DNA of 64,000 nucleotides from Orthonyx spaldingii. Its lineage: Eukaryota > Chordata > Aves > Passeriformes > Orthonychidae. Below the pieces are notes generated by a model. The model did not search any database and was not told the origin of the DNA. It saw only the letters and a program-made list of their open reading frames with translations. Each line of letters opens with the position of its first letter. The first letter of the stretch is position 1. The position numbers and the translations under genes were made by a program. Shown one piece after another: positions 50,579 through 62,758 of this stretch. The stretch is taken from assembly GCA_013397795.1 (NCBI GenBank), contig VZTJ01000624.1:290809-354808 (forward strand). The letters run 5' to 3'.

Positions 50579-53500
50579 GGTTAAAAAGTTCTATTTTAGA
50601 AGCAGAATTTGAACACTGGAATTATTTCTTAAGATCATACATAAGTAATGAGGCTAGAAAAGATGGTGAACACTTTTTAATTTACTCAGAATATTCAGTG
50701 TTGCACAGTAAATGGTCTCAAATTTCTTAAGGAAAAATTAGAATGTGGTAATGAAACTAAGTACTGCATATAGTGCATGTATACTAGGAGCTTAACCAAA
50801 GGTTTCATAAATAGAAAATTCTGGCATTTCTTTGTTTTCAGTAACTGGCACAACTACATTACAAATTTTTTAAACCATATTTATTATGTAGCAGAATTTA
50901 TATTGAATGAAAAGGTCAACAAGGGGACATCAAAACCTTTAGATGACAGGAGAAAAGGAAATAAAAGGACAACAAAGGATAAGGCATATAAAGGTCAGAA
51001 AGTGAAGCCTTTGGGAGTAATTTCTTTGCACAATACCCATTAATAAATGTAGTAAATTTCCTAGGTCAACAACAGAAGCTAGCACAAACAGTTTCATAAC
51101 GAAGCTGAGTAAGAAGTCCCAGGGACAGAATGCTGTCCTTTTTGCTAGGAATGGCAAAGGACAATTCAGGATATTTTGTCATGTTTCATAGTCCTGTTCA
51201 AAACACATTCTTCTTTGGAACCCATTGCTCTATAAATGGGTCCTTTCCAACAGTAATAAAAATCAATACGAAGCCCATTAAAAATGCAGAATGTAGAAGA
51301 TTAATGAATTAATAGCTATAGTATTTTATATAGCAAAGAGAGCTGTCCTATATAGAGGCACAGCAATTTTGTGTGAGGCTGGGTTGCACCTCATATCTCA
51401 AACAGATGGAGAAAAATTCCATCTCTCTCTTTTCTCTCATTACTGTGAGGCAGAAGGTTTTAGTAGGGGTGCGTTGCCACTGCCTACAGGCCTCCAAAGG
51501 TAAGAGATCCTCTTCATTCTGGAATCAGGGTTTACTCATATTACTTTTTACTTGGTACATTTTTATGGATTATTGTATTAAAATGGTATGTTGGAGCTAA
51601 AAGATAGTTGTGGTTGGAGTACCCTTGTAAAATTCTCATTCAAAGACGTCTTTCCACAAAACCTTATAGTCTAAATACACAAGAAAAAGGGTGACGTGAC
51701 TTGCTCAAAGTTATATATCAGATGAGGCACAAACTGTGAACAGGATTTTATGCACTGGAGATGCCAAGATTTTTGTAGAGAATTTGTCACTTTTGGGCCA
51801 GACAATAAACTCAAAGACTGTTCTACTAAGGAGTTCAGAGTCAGACCTTTTGTCATTTTTAAACACAATTTTCTACAAGTGCATGTGGTCAAAAGTCTTT
51901 GCTGGACTGAGTGTTAAAATATCTCAGGCATGGAGAAAAAATCTTGGAGGAGAAATAATTTAAATCAGAAAGGACTTATATGCATTGGAGTGGGACATGA
52001 GCTACATTCAGTGAGTATATTCTTCCCTGGATGTGTAGGTGTAACTCCCTCGTGTATATTAAAAATGATCACTTACAAAATGATTTTAGATATATTAATG
52101 GACTTACTTCCAATCTGTTTCTGCTTGTCAGATGTGTCACCTCACATCCTTATAGTACAAGAATGGCAACACTCTCTTTGCTCTTGACAAGTGAACTAAA
52201 ACGGAAATCAAAGTATTTCTATACAGATTTTTCAAAGGAATTTTCCATTTTAACTGAAACAGGAATAGGAACTTTCTGATATTCAGAAATATCTGCATAG
52301 CTAGAGACTACTCGTAACATTGGATAAATCCGCAAAGTTTCCGATAAGGTAAAAATCAGTAAGTAGTGCTTTAATTAGTGTCATTTTTTGGGGTGATTGG
52401 GACAGAGGGAGTAATGAAATGTTTCTGTTTAGTTCAATTGTATGCCATTTATACAAAGCAAAAATTCTTTCTCTGTTTGCTGTTCTGTCCTGTCCTTATT
52501 TGTCTGGTTAAAACATTGTCATTAATTTTCCTGAAACCCCAATTTATCCCTTTTTCTGCTTTTCTTTCTAGTAAAACTGATAGAAAAATAAGGTTGCAGT
52601 TTGGAGTTATACCTAGTACTGCAACAGGTGTTGCATTAGTGAGCGAAAGATCCATTCTTGCCTGACTCAAACTAGTAACAAAACACACAAAGATAGTGTC
52701 TAGTATCCAAATAGGTTTTCCTAATTTAGTGACCATAATATTGTTGCGTAGCATCTCACTGAACTCCTGATTTTTAAAATTTTATGTTGTTGTACTTTTC
52801 TCAGTGTTATGTTTGGTCTACCACCTATTTGTAACATCTAGCTGATGTTAGCCTTTGCTTATGGACACTTGTATTCACTCTATGTCTACATAAATGGTGT
52901 GAGATATACTTTGAAACAAATGCATAACTCTCGTGTCTTTAATATGTTTTGTTATGGTTGAGTAGTACATACTTTTATGCTTTATTAGCAAAAGATTTCT
53001 AATCTGTTACCAAAGCTGTATGGAACAGTGTTTCAGCATGTGTTGCAGATGTGGATATAATCCTCATGAATCTGCTTCAAAACAGATTTTCGTATTAATA
53101 CATATTTGTATTTCATTGTTGAATATTAATTTGAGTAACCAGGCATAATCATAAAGGTAATAACATAAGGCATGCAATTGTTTTAAATGATTTACAACTA
53201 CATAAGTAGAGGTTGCCTGCACTCAAACCTCCTAGATTTAGGCAAAACACAAGCACCCGGGAACATGTATCCCTAGTTACAAAACCTGTGCAAGAGAATT
53301 TTTGTTCGTTTACTCTTTCAAGTCATGACTAGTGACCTAAGCTCTAGTAGATTGATACCTGCCCTGATATACTGCAATACAGTCAGTATCTGAATTTTAA
53401 ACAACTGCACTTTGGGTAACGGTTATGACAAGGTTTTCCTACTTCAGAAGAGTGAGAGGACTATGCATAATAAAGAGGAAAGCAGAATCCGTCCCTCTGC

Positions 53501-54164
53501 TTTATTTGTTCAAAAGGCTAAATAGCAAGGAATCACATCAGAGCATGGAATGTGATGTTAATATAACTATGTATTATTTTGTGAATATTCAAAATGAATA
53601 AATAATGCCCATCTTGAAATAGTATACCATGATTGTGGCAGTCACACAATGTGCTTCAAAAGATTAAAGGTTACAACCAAGAAGGCCAAGGGGCTGCCAA
53701 CTCTAACAGCTCAGAAATAGAAAAGTGACAACAAATGTAGTTTTGAGAATCAAGAATGAAATCTTTTTTTCTGAGAAAAAAGATCCACTGTGACAGAACC
53801 ACGTGTAAGTTCTGAAAAGTTTCAGCCTACACAGAAGTCCCAATTCCCAGCACATATGGATAAGCACATACACATTCACTCCATGGGTTCAACAATTTCA
53901 GTTAGGTTGTGTTAATGTAACTTAGAATTTCATCTATCTGGATGATAATATTTCTATACAGAAAATATAAATAATGGAAAACATAAGAAAAAAAGAAATC
54001 AATTAAATGTTTGCAATTCATACATTGAAGAAATTTTTAGTATTCCAGAAATCGTATGAATCACATATTCAGTTAGATTCAGTTACCATGTACACAATAT
54101 GTACTCATTGTGTTGGAGGTAGAAGACGTAGTTATCATGAGCTTTGCTCAGATAAATACATAAA
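50579..54164. other. AT-rich non-coding block, no gene recognised
   Basis: There are several overlapping open frames of 60-100 codons on both strands, none with recognisable domains or codon bias that would mark a gene. I see nothing else of note. Confidence 0.55.
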
Positions 54165-54312
54165 TAAATCACAGAATGAATCAGGTTGGAAGGGACCACA
54201 GTGGGTCATCTGGTCCAACCTTCCTCGTCAAGCAGGGCTATCCCAGAGCACTTTGTACAGGATTGCATTGGGATGGTTCTTGTGTATCCCCAGAGAAAGA
54301 GATTGACTCAGT
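54165..54312 (-). mobile_element. Short CR1 LINE 3'-end fragment, minus strand
   Basis: The start (AATCACAGAATGAATCAGG) followed by TTGGAAGGGACCACAGTGG, then TCATCTGGTCCAACC, is the reverse complement of the CR1 3' UTR terminus. The match runs for about 150 bases into the UTR and then stops, so only the extreme 3' end was copied. It is less diverged than the other copies, perhaps younger or from a different CR1 subfamily. Confidence 0.88.
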
Positions 54313-55128
54313 TAAAAGCTCAATGATTACCTTTTTTTAGGAGACTTGTGCAGTATTTATACATACAATTGCACTTTAAAGCTCAATATGATTAGCAAAC
54401 GAGCAATTACTTATTTTACAATGACTTATTTTACATATTAGAGCACATGCTTCTGTAGGAACATATTTGTCAATCTAGAAATAGACTAGTTATTCTGCTA
54501 CTGAAACCTAGAGAAAATAAACTCCAGTGTCCAACCAACCCTGTTTTAAATTTAAATGTTCCAGATCTTCAAAGACTGTGCATCTTGAAGAAGTGATTTG
54601 TAATAGAAACTAATTGAAAAGATTAATGACTACAATGTGTTATTAAAAGGCTTGTTTGGTGGAGGAACCAAAGGAAATCAATGGTTTTCAGGTCTTGCTG
54701 AGTCCTGGTCAGGCTGCTTCACCTTTCAAGGATGTCATTAATTCAGAGTACATGCAAGCAACTTGAACTGCTAACTTGGCATAAAATAGAGAAGGGTATA
54801 CTAGATAATTTTTGTAAAAACTAAATATTCGTGCATTACCGTTAACATTAATCCAAACCAGTTAATTCACTATCTTTTCTCACAGTCTAATTTCTTGGAA
54901 TTGAACTTAAGGAACTGAAATCAATCTTCTATTTCTTTTTCAAACACCACAGTTTTAGCTCAGGGAAGAAACAACCACTGGCACATACAGGTGTTTCTAT
55001 ATATTGGTTATTATAGTTTTCAATGGACTAAGGAATTAAGTAAACACATAAACATTCGAAAGGAATTTTTGTCCACAAGTAATGTTTATTTTCATTCCTT
55101 CTTTGATAATATGTTATAGAAATTACTC

Positions 55129-55148
55129 TGATGATCAGCTGATCATCA
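55129..55148. repeat. Perfect 20 bp palindrome
   Basis: The half-site TGATGATCAG is followed immediately by its exact reverse complement, with no spacer, centred on CAGCTG (an E-box). Such a palindrome may bind a dimeric factor or may be chance. Confidence 0.9.
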
Positions 55149-55435
55149 CCATTAATATTTCATGACAATGTGTGCATCTAAATAAACATGATTGTAACTT
55201 TATGTGTTTCCTAATTATCCCTTGTCACAAGTAACAAAGCAATACCTATGATCATATACTGTCTGTAGTTAAGTATCATCTTTTTGATGAGCAACCAGGA
55301 GTCAAGACAAATAAGATTAATCTGGATACAGAAGGTTCCAAATACCTTCAGATAGTTTGTTCTGGTACTTTCTTAAATGCAGAAACAAGAATCAGAAAAT
55401 AATAATCAATGGAGGAACCTTATGAAAAGGTTGCT

Positions 55436-55469
55436 CCTTAAGTTTCTAGATGACCCCTTAAGTTTCTAG
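55436..55469. repeat. 20-base tandem duplication (two copies)
   Basis: CCTTAAGTTTCTAG occurs at 55436-55449 and again at 55456-55469, a period of 20 bases, the simplest form of a tandem duplication. Confidence 0.85.
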
Positions 55470-57710
55470 GGGGCATTCTGGAAAGCTGTAGATAATTTAG
55501 TACTCAATTTTTTTTTATTATTTTTAAAATTTTTTAAATTAAATATAGTCTCCAAGTTTGGATTTGGCTGGTCTTAGAACATAACAGTCTTCCGAGCCAC
55601 GGACTTCTGTTTGAGAGAAATGTAGAATCAGAAAATGCAGCCATAATTTAGAAAAAAATGACCCTGAATTGGATCTAGTTTAAATTTGCTGCCTACGTGT
55701 AGCTATATACTGCCTCCAAGCTGCAGCAGCTTTTTTACTGGTCTACAGGAAAATCTAGTGTTCAGAGGTCCACTGACCTCTTCCAATTTATATTCTCTTT
55801 TCCTCCTTTAAAATGGTAAAGTGTGGTCTGTTAGTCACTTTTCAAAGATATGCATGTGTGAATCTGACAGTATAATTTTGCCCTTAATAAACAGAATTTA
55901 TAGTGTAAGCTGTTTCAGAAGCTGTGATAAACGAGATAATTGGACATTATTCCATATTGTAACACAGATGGCCAAAATTATACCATTTAAGACACTTAAG
56001 AGGATCTGTTTGACTTCTTAAAAATATACTTTTATAGTAATGAAATCCAAAGCTTATACTTTTCTTAACTGACAAAGGTATTTTGAGAAACCCATCAATT
56101 ATAATTCTAAGTGTGTCTCTGTAAGCCAGTTTATATTGACAAGAATACTGAAATAGGATTCAAAGTTTAACTTGTAGTGGTGTTGAGAATTCTCACGTAG
56201 AACGTAGCATTATTCCTTTCTTATTGACTTTTATGTCAAATGTATAAAAATCAATGTTTAATCATGTAATAGTCAATATATTGAATATATATTATTCTGT
56301 TATGCACAGGGGAAAGCAATAAATGAAACATAAAATATTAATATAAACCTTTGCAGAGACCTGTGAAATCTTGTGTGTTTATGTAATGGAAAAAAATGTA
56401 TATTTTAAAATGAAAGCACCAACCAGTCTGTATTATAAGTCAAGATTAAGGAATACTCCCAGTTTTGCTATACTTCTACTTTTCTGGTATTTTAAAAGCC
56501 TGATGATCTAAGAGCACACACATTTACTTATCTTTCAAAGACATAATCACACTGTCATCCATTTCAGTACCACAAAAGATGGATAGCATAACATGGACTT
56601 AAAATGGGTTCATTAATTATCAAAAAGATAAGTGTTTCATCAGGTATATACAGCAGATAATATTTATCTTTTCTCATAGAGAAAAAAGATTAAAGTAATT
56701 CTTACACACATACTGGAAAAGAAAAAGGCTGTACCACTGAAAGTTTCATAAAGTGACACTAGATAATACACTCTGCCACTAAAGACAACCTTACACAAAC
56801 ACAGCCACAGATGCCTTCCATCACATTCAACTTTGGCAGTTAAATACCAGAATGAAACCATATATTCCAACTTTAACTATTTCATAAACTTCCTTTTGTT
56901 TCTTAGCAATTACACACACAGGGACTGCTTTTCAAAAGTTAGTGTTTCTGTTGCAGTATTTGATAACTACTTGATAGATATAGAGTAAATAATTTCACTA
57001 ACTGGATAACACAATGATACATGAAAACAAATACCAGGACTGCCACAGTCTCTGAAAGGAAATATCAAGTCCATCTAGGCATAATTAGTGAAACTGTTAT
57101 GTGAAGTAAAGAAATATTACTATAACTCTGTCAGAAAAGGAACTCTGAAAAAATAAAACAACACTTGAGCTATTCTGACAAATTCAGCAAGGATCTGGTC
57201 TGAAACAAGATCAATAAGATATAAAAAAAAAACCCTCATGAGAAATAACTGATTAAAAACGTACTGTCATGAATGAGAGAATGCATATTAAATTTTCAAT
57301 TATATTAAAAAAAAAAAATGTTTCACCTTAAACCTTTCCTCAGAACAATCTCCCCAAAGATGAGATGTTGCAGGTACAATTACCAGTAAATGAGAAAAAT
57401 CAATAAGATAAATCATTTCTCAGCTGTGATTCCCTAAAGACTATGTGGTTTTTTTTTTTAAAGATATAATTTCACCAGAGATATTACCCTTTATTTTTAC
57501 TGAAAATATGTTTTGGGTAAATAGATCTTTCTCTAGATATATTTTTAAAAATAGCCCAAACCCCAAATCCTTTGTAATATTGAATTTTTTTGCAAGTAAT
57601 CCCCATTTATTGAACATTTTAATTCTGCTATAGATAAATATTTTAACACTTGTACATGTCACAACCTATTTTTAATTACAAATTCACAACAAAAACAGAA
57701 ACATTACCCT

Positions 57711-57765
57711 CAGCCAAAATCTCAAACAGCCAAAATCACCAGCCAAAATCTCAAAACAATCCCTC
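57711..57765. repeat. Imperfect tandem repeat of CAGCCAAAATC units
   Basis: Three copies of CAGCCAAAATC with variable tails follow one another, giving a short minisatellite-like patch. Confidence 0.75.
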
Positions 57766-59459
57766 TCTCCTAACTGCAACACCTTATCTGGAGTGAGGGT
57801 AAAAAAGCAGTGTTTAGAAATAATCCTGTTCATGTCTTTTCAGATTTGACTCAGTCAAAACATACTGAAATCAGTGGAGACTCACATTAGCTTTACTGAA
57901 TTCTAGATCATATTCCTAATATGAATCAGTAAATCAGTTTGCTCACAAGACTGCATATAATTTATTACACATTACAAAACAGAATTGATGCCTAACTTTT
58001 CTTAAGGTAAAATTGAAACATAAAAAGACAGTGACATATTACTTACAAATATATGCCCTTTAAAAATATTTGTTATTATCTGTCCCCGCATACTTACAGT
58101 TCTAACAATTGCAGAAATAAATTTAGTCAAGAAAACACTGAAAAATTTATTTACTTTGAAAAATTATTAAAATGAACCCCCATTCTTTTGTAGTTTGTCA
58201 AAGATTCAGTGGTTATGAGCAATATGCCACTCTATAAATTTAGCAAAATACTGCTTTAGGAGATCAGAACACAGAAAATTACATTTCTAACAAAGTATCT
58301 AAGGACACTAACTTAGGTGAAAATACAAAACATTAGAATACTTAAAAGGAAAACTATTAAGAACTTACATCAATTTTTTGTGTTGCACTTTCTAGCAGGA
58401 TTTTAAAAATAGAATTACAGTTTGCTTTTCATCATCATTATTGATTTATCCAAATGCCTTACGGACATCGATAAAGAGATCTATTGAATCTTAATGGCAA
58501 AAATGTCAGGAAGAGTATTGAAACTAATGCAGGTCAGTGATTTTTAGCATCAGTGACTTCTTGAAAACGATGCCCTGACAGTTTGCATTTCCACAGCCTC
58601 AAAAGAATGTTTTAATGGTGCATAAACTCATGATGTTCTAAGCATGTTAAGGAAAAAAATCAGTTTAGTTCAGGCCTATACTTCCCAAAGCTGAAAAATT
58701 ATGTTTATTTCCACTTAAAACAGCAAGACCATCCTACCAAACCTTTCAAGAGATATATAATAATAAATAGAAAGCCTCCAAAGGGAGCTAGTTTATTTAA
58801 GTCTAAATGATAATGTCATTCATAATAAAGGATTAAATAATTTAACATATAAAGAACTAAAAATGCATCATTGTTTAACTCCTGAGAAACTAATGTTCAG
58901 TGTTTAAATTAAAGTCTATATACATTCCTTCAAATATACGAAGTGCACAGAATAAGGAGTGCAAAACATAAAAACCTGATACTGACTAAACCTTGGCCAC
59001 AAAATATTACTGAAATTTGACCTGGTGAGGAATATATTGGTCTAACCATAAAGTGGAGAATATTTTAGCTGATTATTTCCAAAATAATTTGATACTTGTG
59101 AATTTATTTAAAGTCTGAATAGCTGTTTCCTTTTTTTTGTTTGCTTTGTTTTGATCTAAGTTTACAGTCAAATCAGATTCAGAAACTGAAATGAAGCTTT
59201 CAGATTCAAACATTATTATGTTTAAAATGACACACCTTTTTTTTACCACATACATGCACACTATATTCAAACAAAATAGGATTTTAACACTATGAATATT
59301 AATGAATTTGACAGTGCTATTTCAGGAAAATGCCGATGACATTCATACACACCAGATGTATCTCTGCAGTCCAAACAGAAAAAAACCACATAAAAATGAG
59401 AATTGGATTCAGCAAGCATATAGTATGAAGAAGTTAACTCAGGGATTGCAGAGTGAATG

Positions 59460-59620
59460 ACAGCCTATTTTCTGCAGCTAACTCAAGATTAGAATTGGCA
59501 CCTACCCTTATGCTAATGAACACCTAATTAGAGACACCTCCTATTCAATAAACTACTCTCTTATCATCAGTTAGATTACCTGACAAGCCCTTTCACTCCA
59601 GTTCTGGCCCACCAAGAATC
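59460..59620. promoter_or_regulatory. Candidate conserved non-coding element
   Basis: Complex sequence without homopolymer runs. It contains TAATGA at 59514-59519, TAATTA at 59525-59530 and TTATCATCAGTTAGATTA immediately after, an arrangement often seen in homeodomain-bound enhancers. Evidence is textural and motif-based only. Confidence 0.22.
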
Positions 59621-60014
59621 TTCATTCTTTTTCTTGTCTTCTTTTCTGCAAGAGAACTGATCCCGCTTAATCCCTGGAATAATGTAGCTCCTCTTGTGGA
59701 AGAGCTGGTTTCCCTCTTCCCCTTTTTACATCAAGCTAATGGAGCCAGTAGGTATTCTATTGATCTTTCTCTATGTGGTTTCCTCAAGGATTTGACAGAC
59801 TTCCTTACAGGTTAAACATCCAGGCTTTCTGAAGTGGCTATAAAGCTTTGGTTTTGATTTTTCAAACTTTTTTCTCAAACCCTTGCTCATCCATAATCTT
59901 TAAAAGCTCAGTTGATGCCATGCAGAGTACAGGCTTATTTCTTTGGTGAACTAATCTAGACACTGTCTAGTGTTGAGTACAGTTGTCTGATTCAAATCTT
60001 CTGTTACAAAGCAG

Positions 60015-60036
60015 ATGACATCTAGCTAGATGTCAT
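60015..60036. repeat. Perfect 22 bp palindrome
   Basis: The half-site ATGACATCTAG is followed directly by its exact reverse complement, centred on CTAGCTAG. This is the longest spacerless perfect palindrome I found in the window. It lies between two candidate conserved segments. Confidence 0.9.
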
Positions 60037-60229
60037 GAGAAGAGACTAACAATGACAATTCACTTATCCCTTAGAAAGAATCAATTCTCCCACAATGCAT
60101 CTGTCAGAGAACTCTCACTCAGTAAAAGCAATTTTTCTAGCTGTCTGACACTGTAATTGCTCTTAAATTTTCAATGAACGTTTTACAAGAACTCCCCTGA
60201 ACCATGATGAAAAACTTAACTTTTTCTAA

Positions 60230-60640
60230 AAATGAGAGGCTGACAGGATGAAAGAGGTCTTTCTCTTTAAAGCTTTGCTTGCTTCAGTAGGAATTCTTTC
60301 ATATCATCAACAAGCTGTTGAATAGAGGATAGATTACTTTCCATTTATTTCATCAATCAGATTAAAGGCTCTCCTTCACAATGCCCTTTAAACAAGAGCT
60401 GTTTATGATGTCCTCCCAGGTTCTACTTTAATGTAGTATTAAATCACCCTGAGCTGAGAGGCAGGCAAAGCGTATAAATATGATGAATATCTGACAACAT
60501 TTAAGCATTGCATACATTCAGGTCATTTCCCTATTTCTTGTCACTCTGCAAAAATTCTGAAATCCCTGCATTGTCCCAAGCAGGTTTTAATGATCATGTG
60601 TCATTTTGATTTGCCGGTTGTCAAAAAGGAAAAAAAAAAG
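60230..60640. promoter_or_regulatory. Candidate conserved non-coding element
   Basis: Repeat-free sequence of higher complexity than its flanks. ATCAATCA (60352-60359) matches the reverse of the PBX-HOX composite site TGATTGAT, and further ATTAAA and TAATGATCAT sites follow downstream. It ends at an A-rich tract near 60630. Conservation is not testable here. Confidence 0.22.
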
Positions 60641-62693
60641 AAAAAAGTTGATATATAAATATAAATAGATATATAGATGGATACATGATAATTCTATGTC
60701 TGAAATCTTCTGACAGAGAGTATGCATGACACCAGCACACAGAACTGCTCGTACACACAATTATTTAGTTAAGATTCAGTCTGAAAAATGGACTCATTTG
60801 TAGGTGCAGGTCTGTTCTATTTTTAGCACACATAAATATTGCACAGGAAAAAAAAAGATGTGCTTCTTTCATTTTGTACACACTGAAACTGTTTTATTAG
60901 TATGAGAAATATGTGCAAGCTGCATGCGATTGTTCAAGAATAATCAATAAGACTTTTGGTGTTGTTATTGGCTACACCATTAAAGACACCATTCCTTACT
61001 GTCTAGATAATTCCTCAATTAAATAACACTAAGCATATGAAAACATATGATTTTCCATGGCTTACCATGGAATTTTGAAACACAGTAATGAATTCTGAAA
61101 TCTTTACATGTCAGGATATATTTTAATTAATTCTTTAGACATTTTAAATACCATCTATTGGTATTAGAAATGGGGATTTCCAGTATAAACAATAAATATA
61201 AACCATTAAATAACTCGCATATTATCAACACATAAATAGCAAGACCATATTGACAATAAATTTATACATTCATGACAATTCTAGATTTCATTTTGGATGT
61301 CTTTTTTTGTTTGACTACCAATCCTATAACAATTCTGAAACTATTGTTAATGTGTATATGACATGTATGCATATTAACAATGCATTAATTAAACAAATAG
61401 GATTGATTTATTATATTAAGAAGAATTTTGTACTATAATCTTCAGAAATTTTTCCTTGTAAAGTGTGCAGCATGCAAGATGAGAGTAACTATTAGTGTAT
61501 ATGTCAATGTTTTAAATGCATGATTACATATTAGGAGGCTTTCTGATGGTGTATTTTTATAAATAATGGGAGCAGACATGTGTAACTGAAAATGTCCCTA
61601 CAAAAAAAGTTGTTTTCCTTGACGGAAATGATACATTTCTTAATAAAAGGGGATTATTGTCATTCCCTTTCTGGGATGCTACAATAAAAATAGGAGTCTA
61701 TAATTTATTCCCTTGTGTAAAACCACACTAATTTTAACAGAACCTGCCTTTAAAATTTGGACTTGTTTCAGAAACACAAGGTTTCTTGGTCTAAGTGGCA
61801 GTGGTGCTTTCCTTTCAGCTTTAGTTCTTGACACACACAAACTCCTCCTGCATTTGTCCATTTAAACATTTCCATATTCCTCCTTTCTCCATTGCTTACT
61901 CTTCATGAGTGTTACATTACAGTTTTGTCTGCTTTTTCTCTTTTCACAGTAAAATTGGAAGAGCTAGCACATCTTTCGTGGTCCCATTGAAGTCAATAAG
62001 TAATTTATATTTGCATAAGGACTCTTAAATTACTGGAGCTATTCTGTAAGTTGATTCACTATTGCTTCACAGGGCTCTCATAAGCTAGTGTAAAAATTCA
62101 TCTGTTTATGCTACTGCTAAATGGATCAGGAAGTTGGTTTCTTTTCAAAAAAACCTAAAATTCTATGGTCTTACTTTTTAAAGAGTTCTGTATTCTGAAT
62201 CATCCTTAACAGCCATAATACACTCATCTCATGTTAGATCAGTATTTACTTGGTGTAAATGTTGAGAAAAAGAAAGTGTTATCAGTTTTTAACTATCAAA
62301 CACTTTGTGCATAAAACAATTTTGACAAAATATCAGCTGAAAGTAATTCTTAGAATAAAGAAAATATTTCCTGGACTGACTAAAGTAGTTTTAATTGCAA
62401 TCAAACTAACAAGTTAGAATAGGGGATGCCAGGTGGAATTTTAACTTGTCTAGTGGTTACTTGTCTAACATAAAGTAGAAATGATCAAGTAGAAGCGTAA
62501 CCACAATTTTATAGGAGTCTGTGGTACAAGATCATAATCTAGACGGATATCTTCTGGTTTTAGCTAGTAAAGGAGGATTTTTTTTTCCTAAGAAGAAATG
62601 TTTCTTGCATTTTACAGGATAAAGAGAATAATTTCTTCCGAGATCTGTTGATGAAAATCCCAAAAGAAAAATCAAAAAATGTCTCCACTCTAC

Positions 62694-62758
62694 AAAAAGA
62701 AAAAGAAAAAGAAAAAGAAAAAGAAAAAGAAAAAGAGAAAAAAAGAAAAAGAAAGAGA
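62694..62758. repeat. (AAAAAG)n hexanucleotide microsatellite
   Basis: G recurs exactly every six bases at 62699, 62705, 62711, 62717, 62723, 62729 and 62735, giving seven units, followed by an interrupted A/G tail to 62758. The opposite strand translates as alternating Phe-Ser, which explains a 99-codon frame there that is not a gene. Confidence 0.93.
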
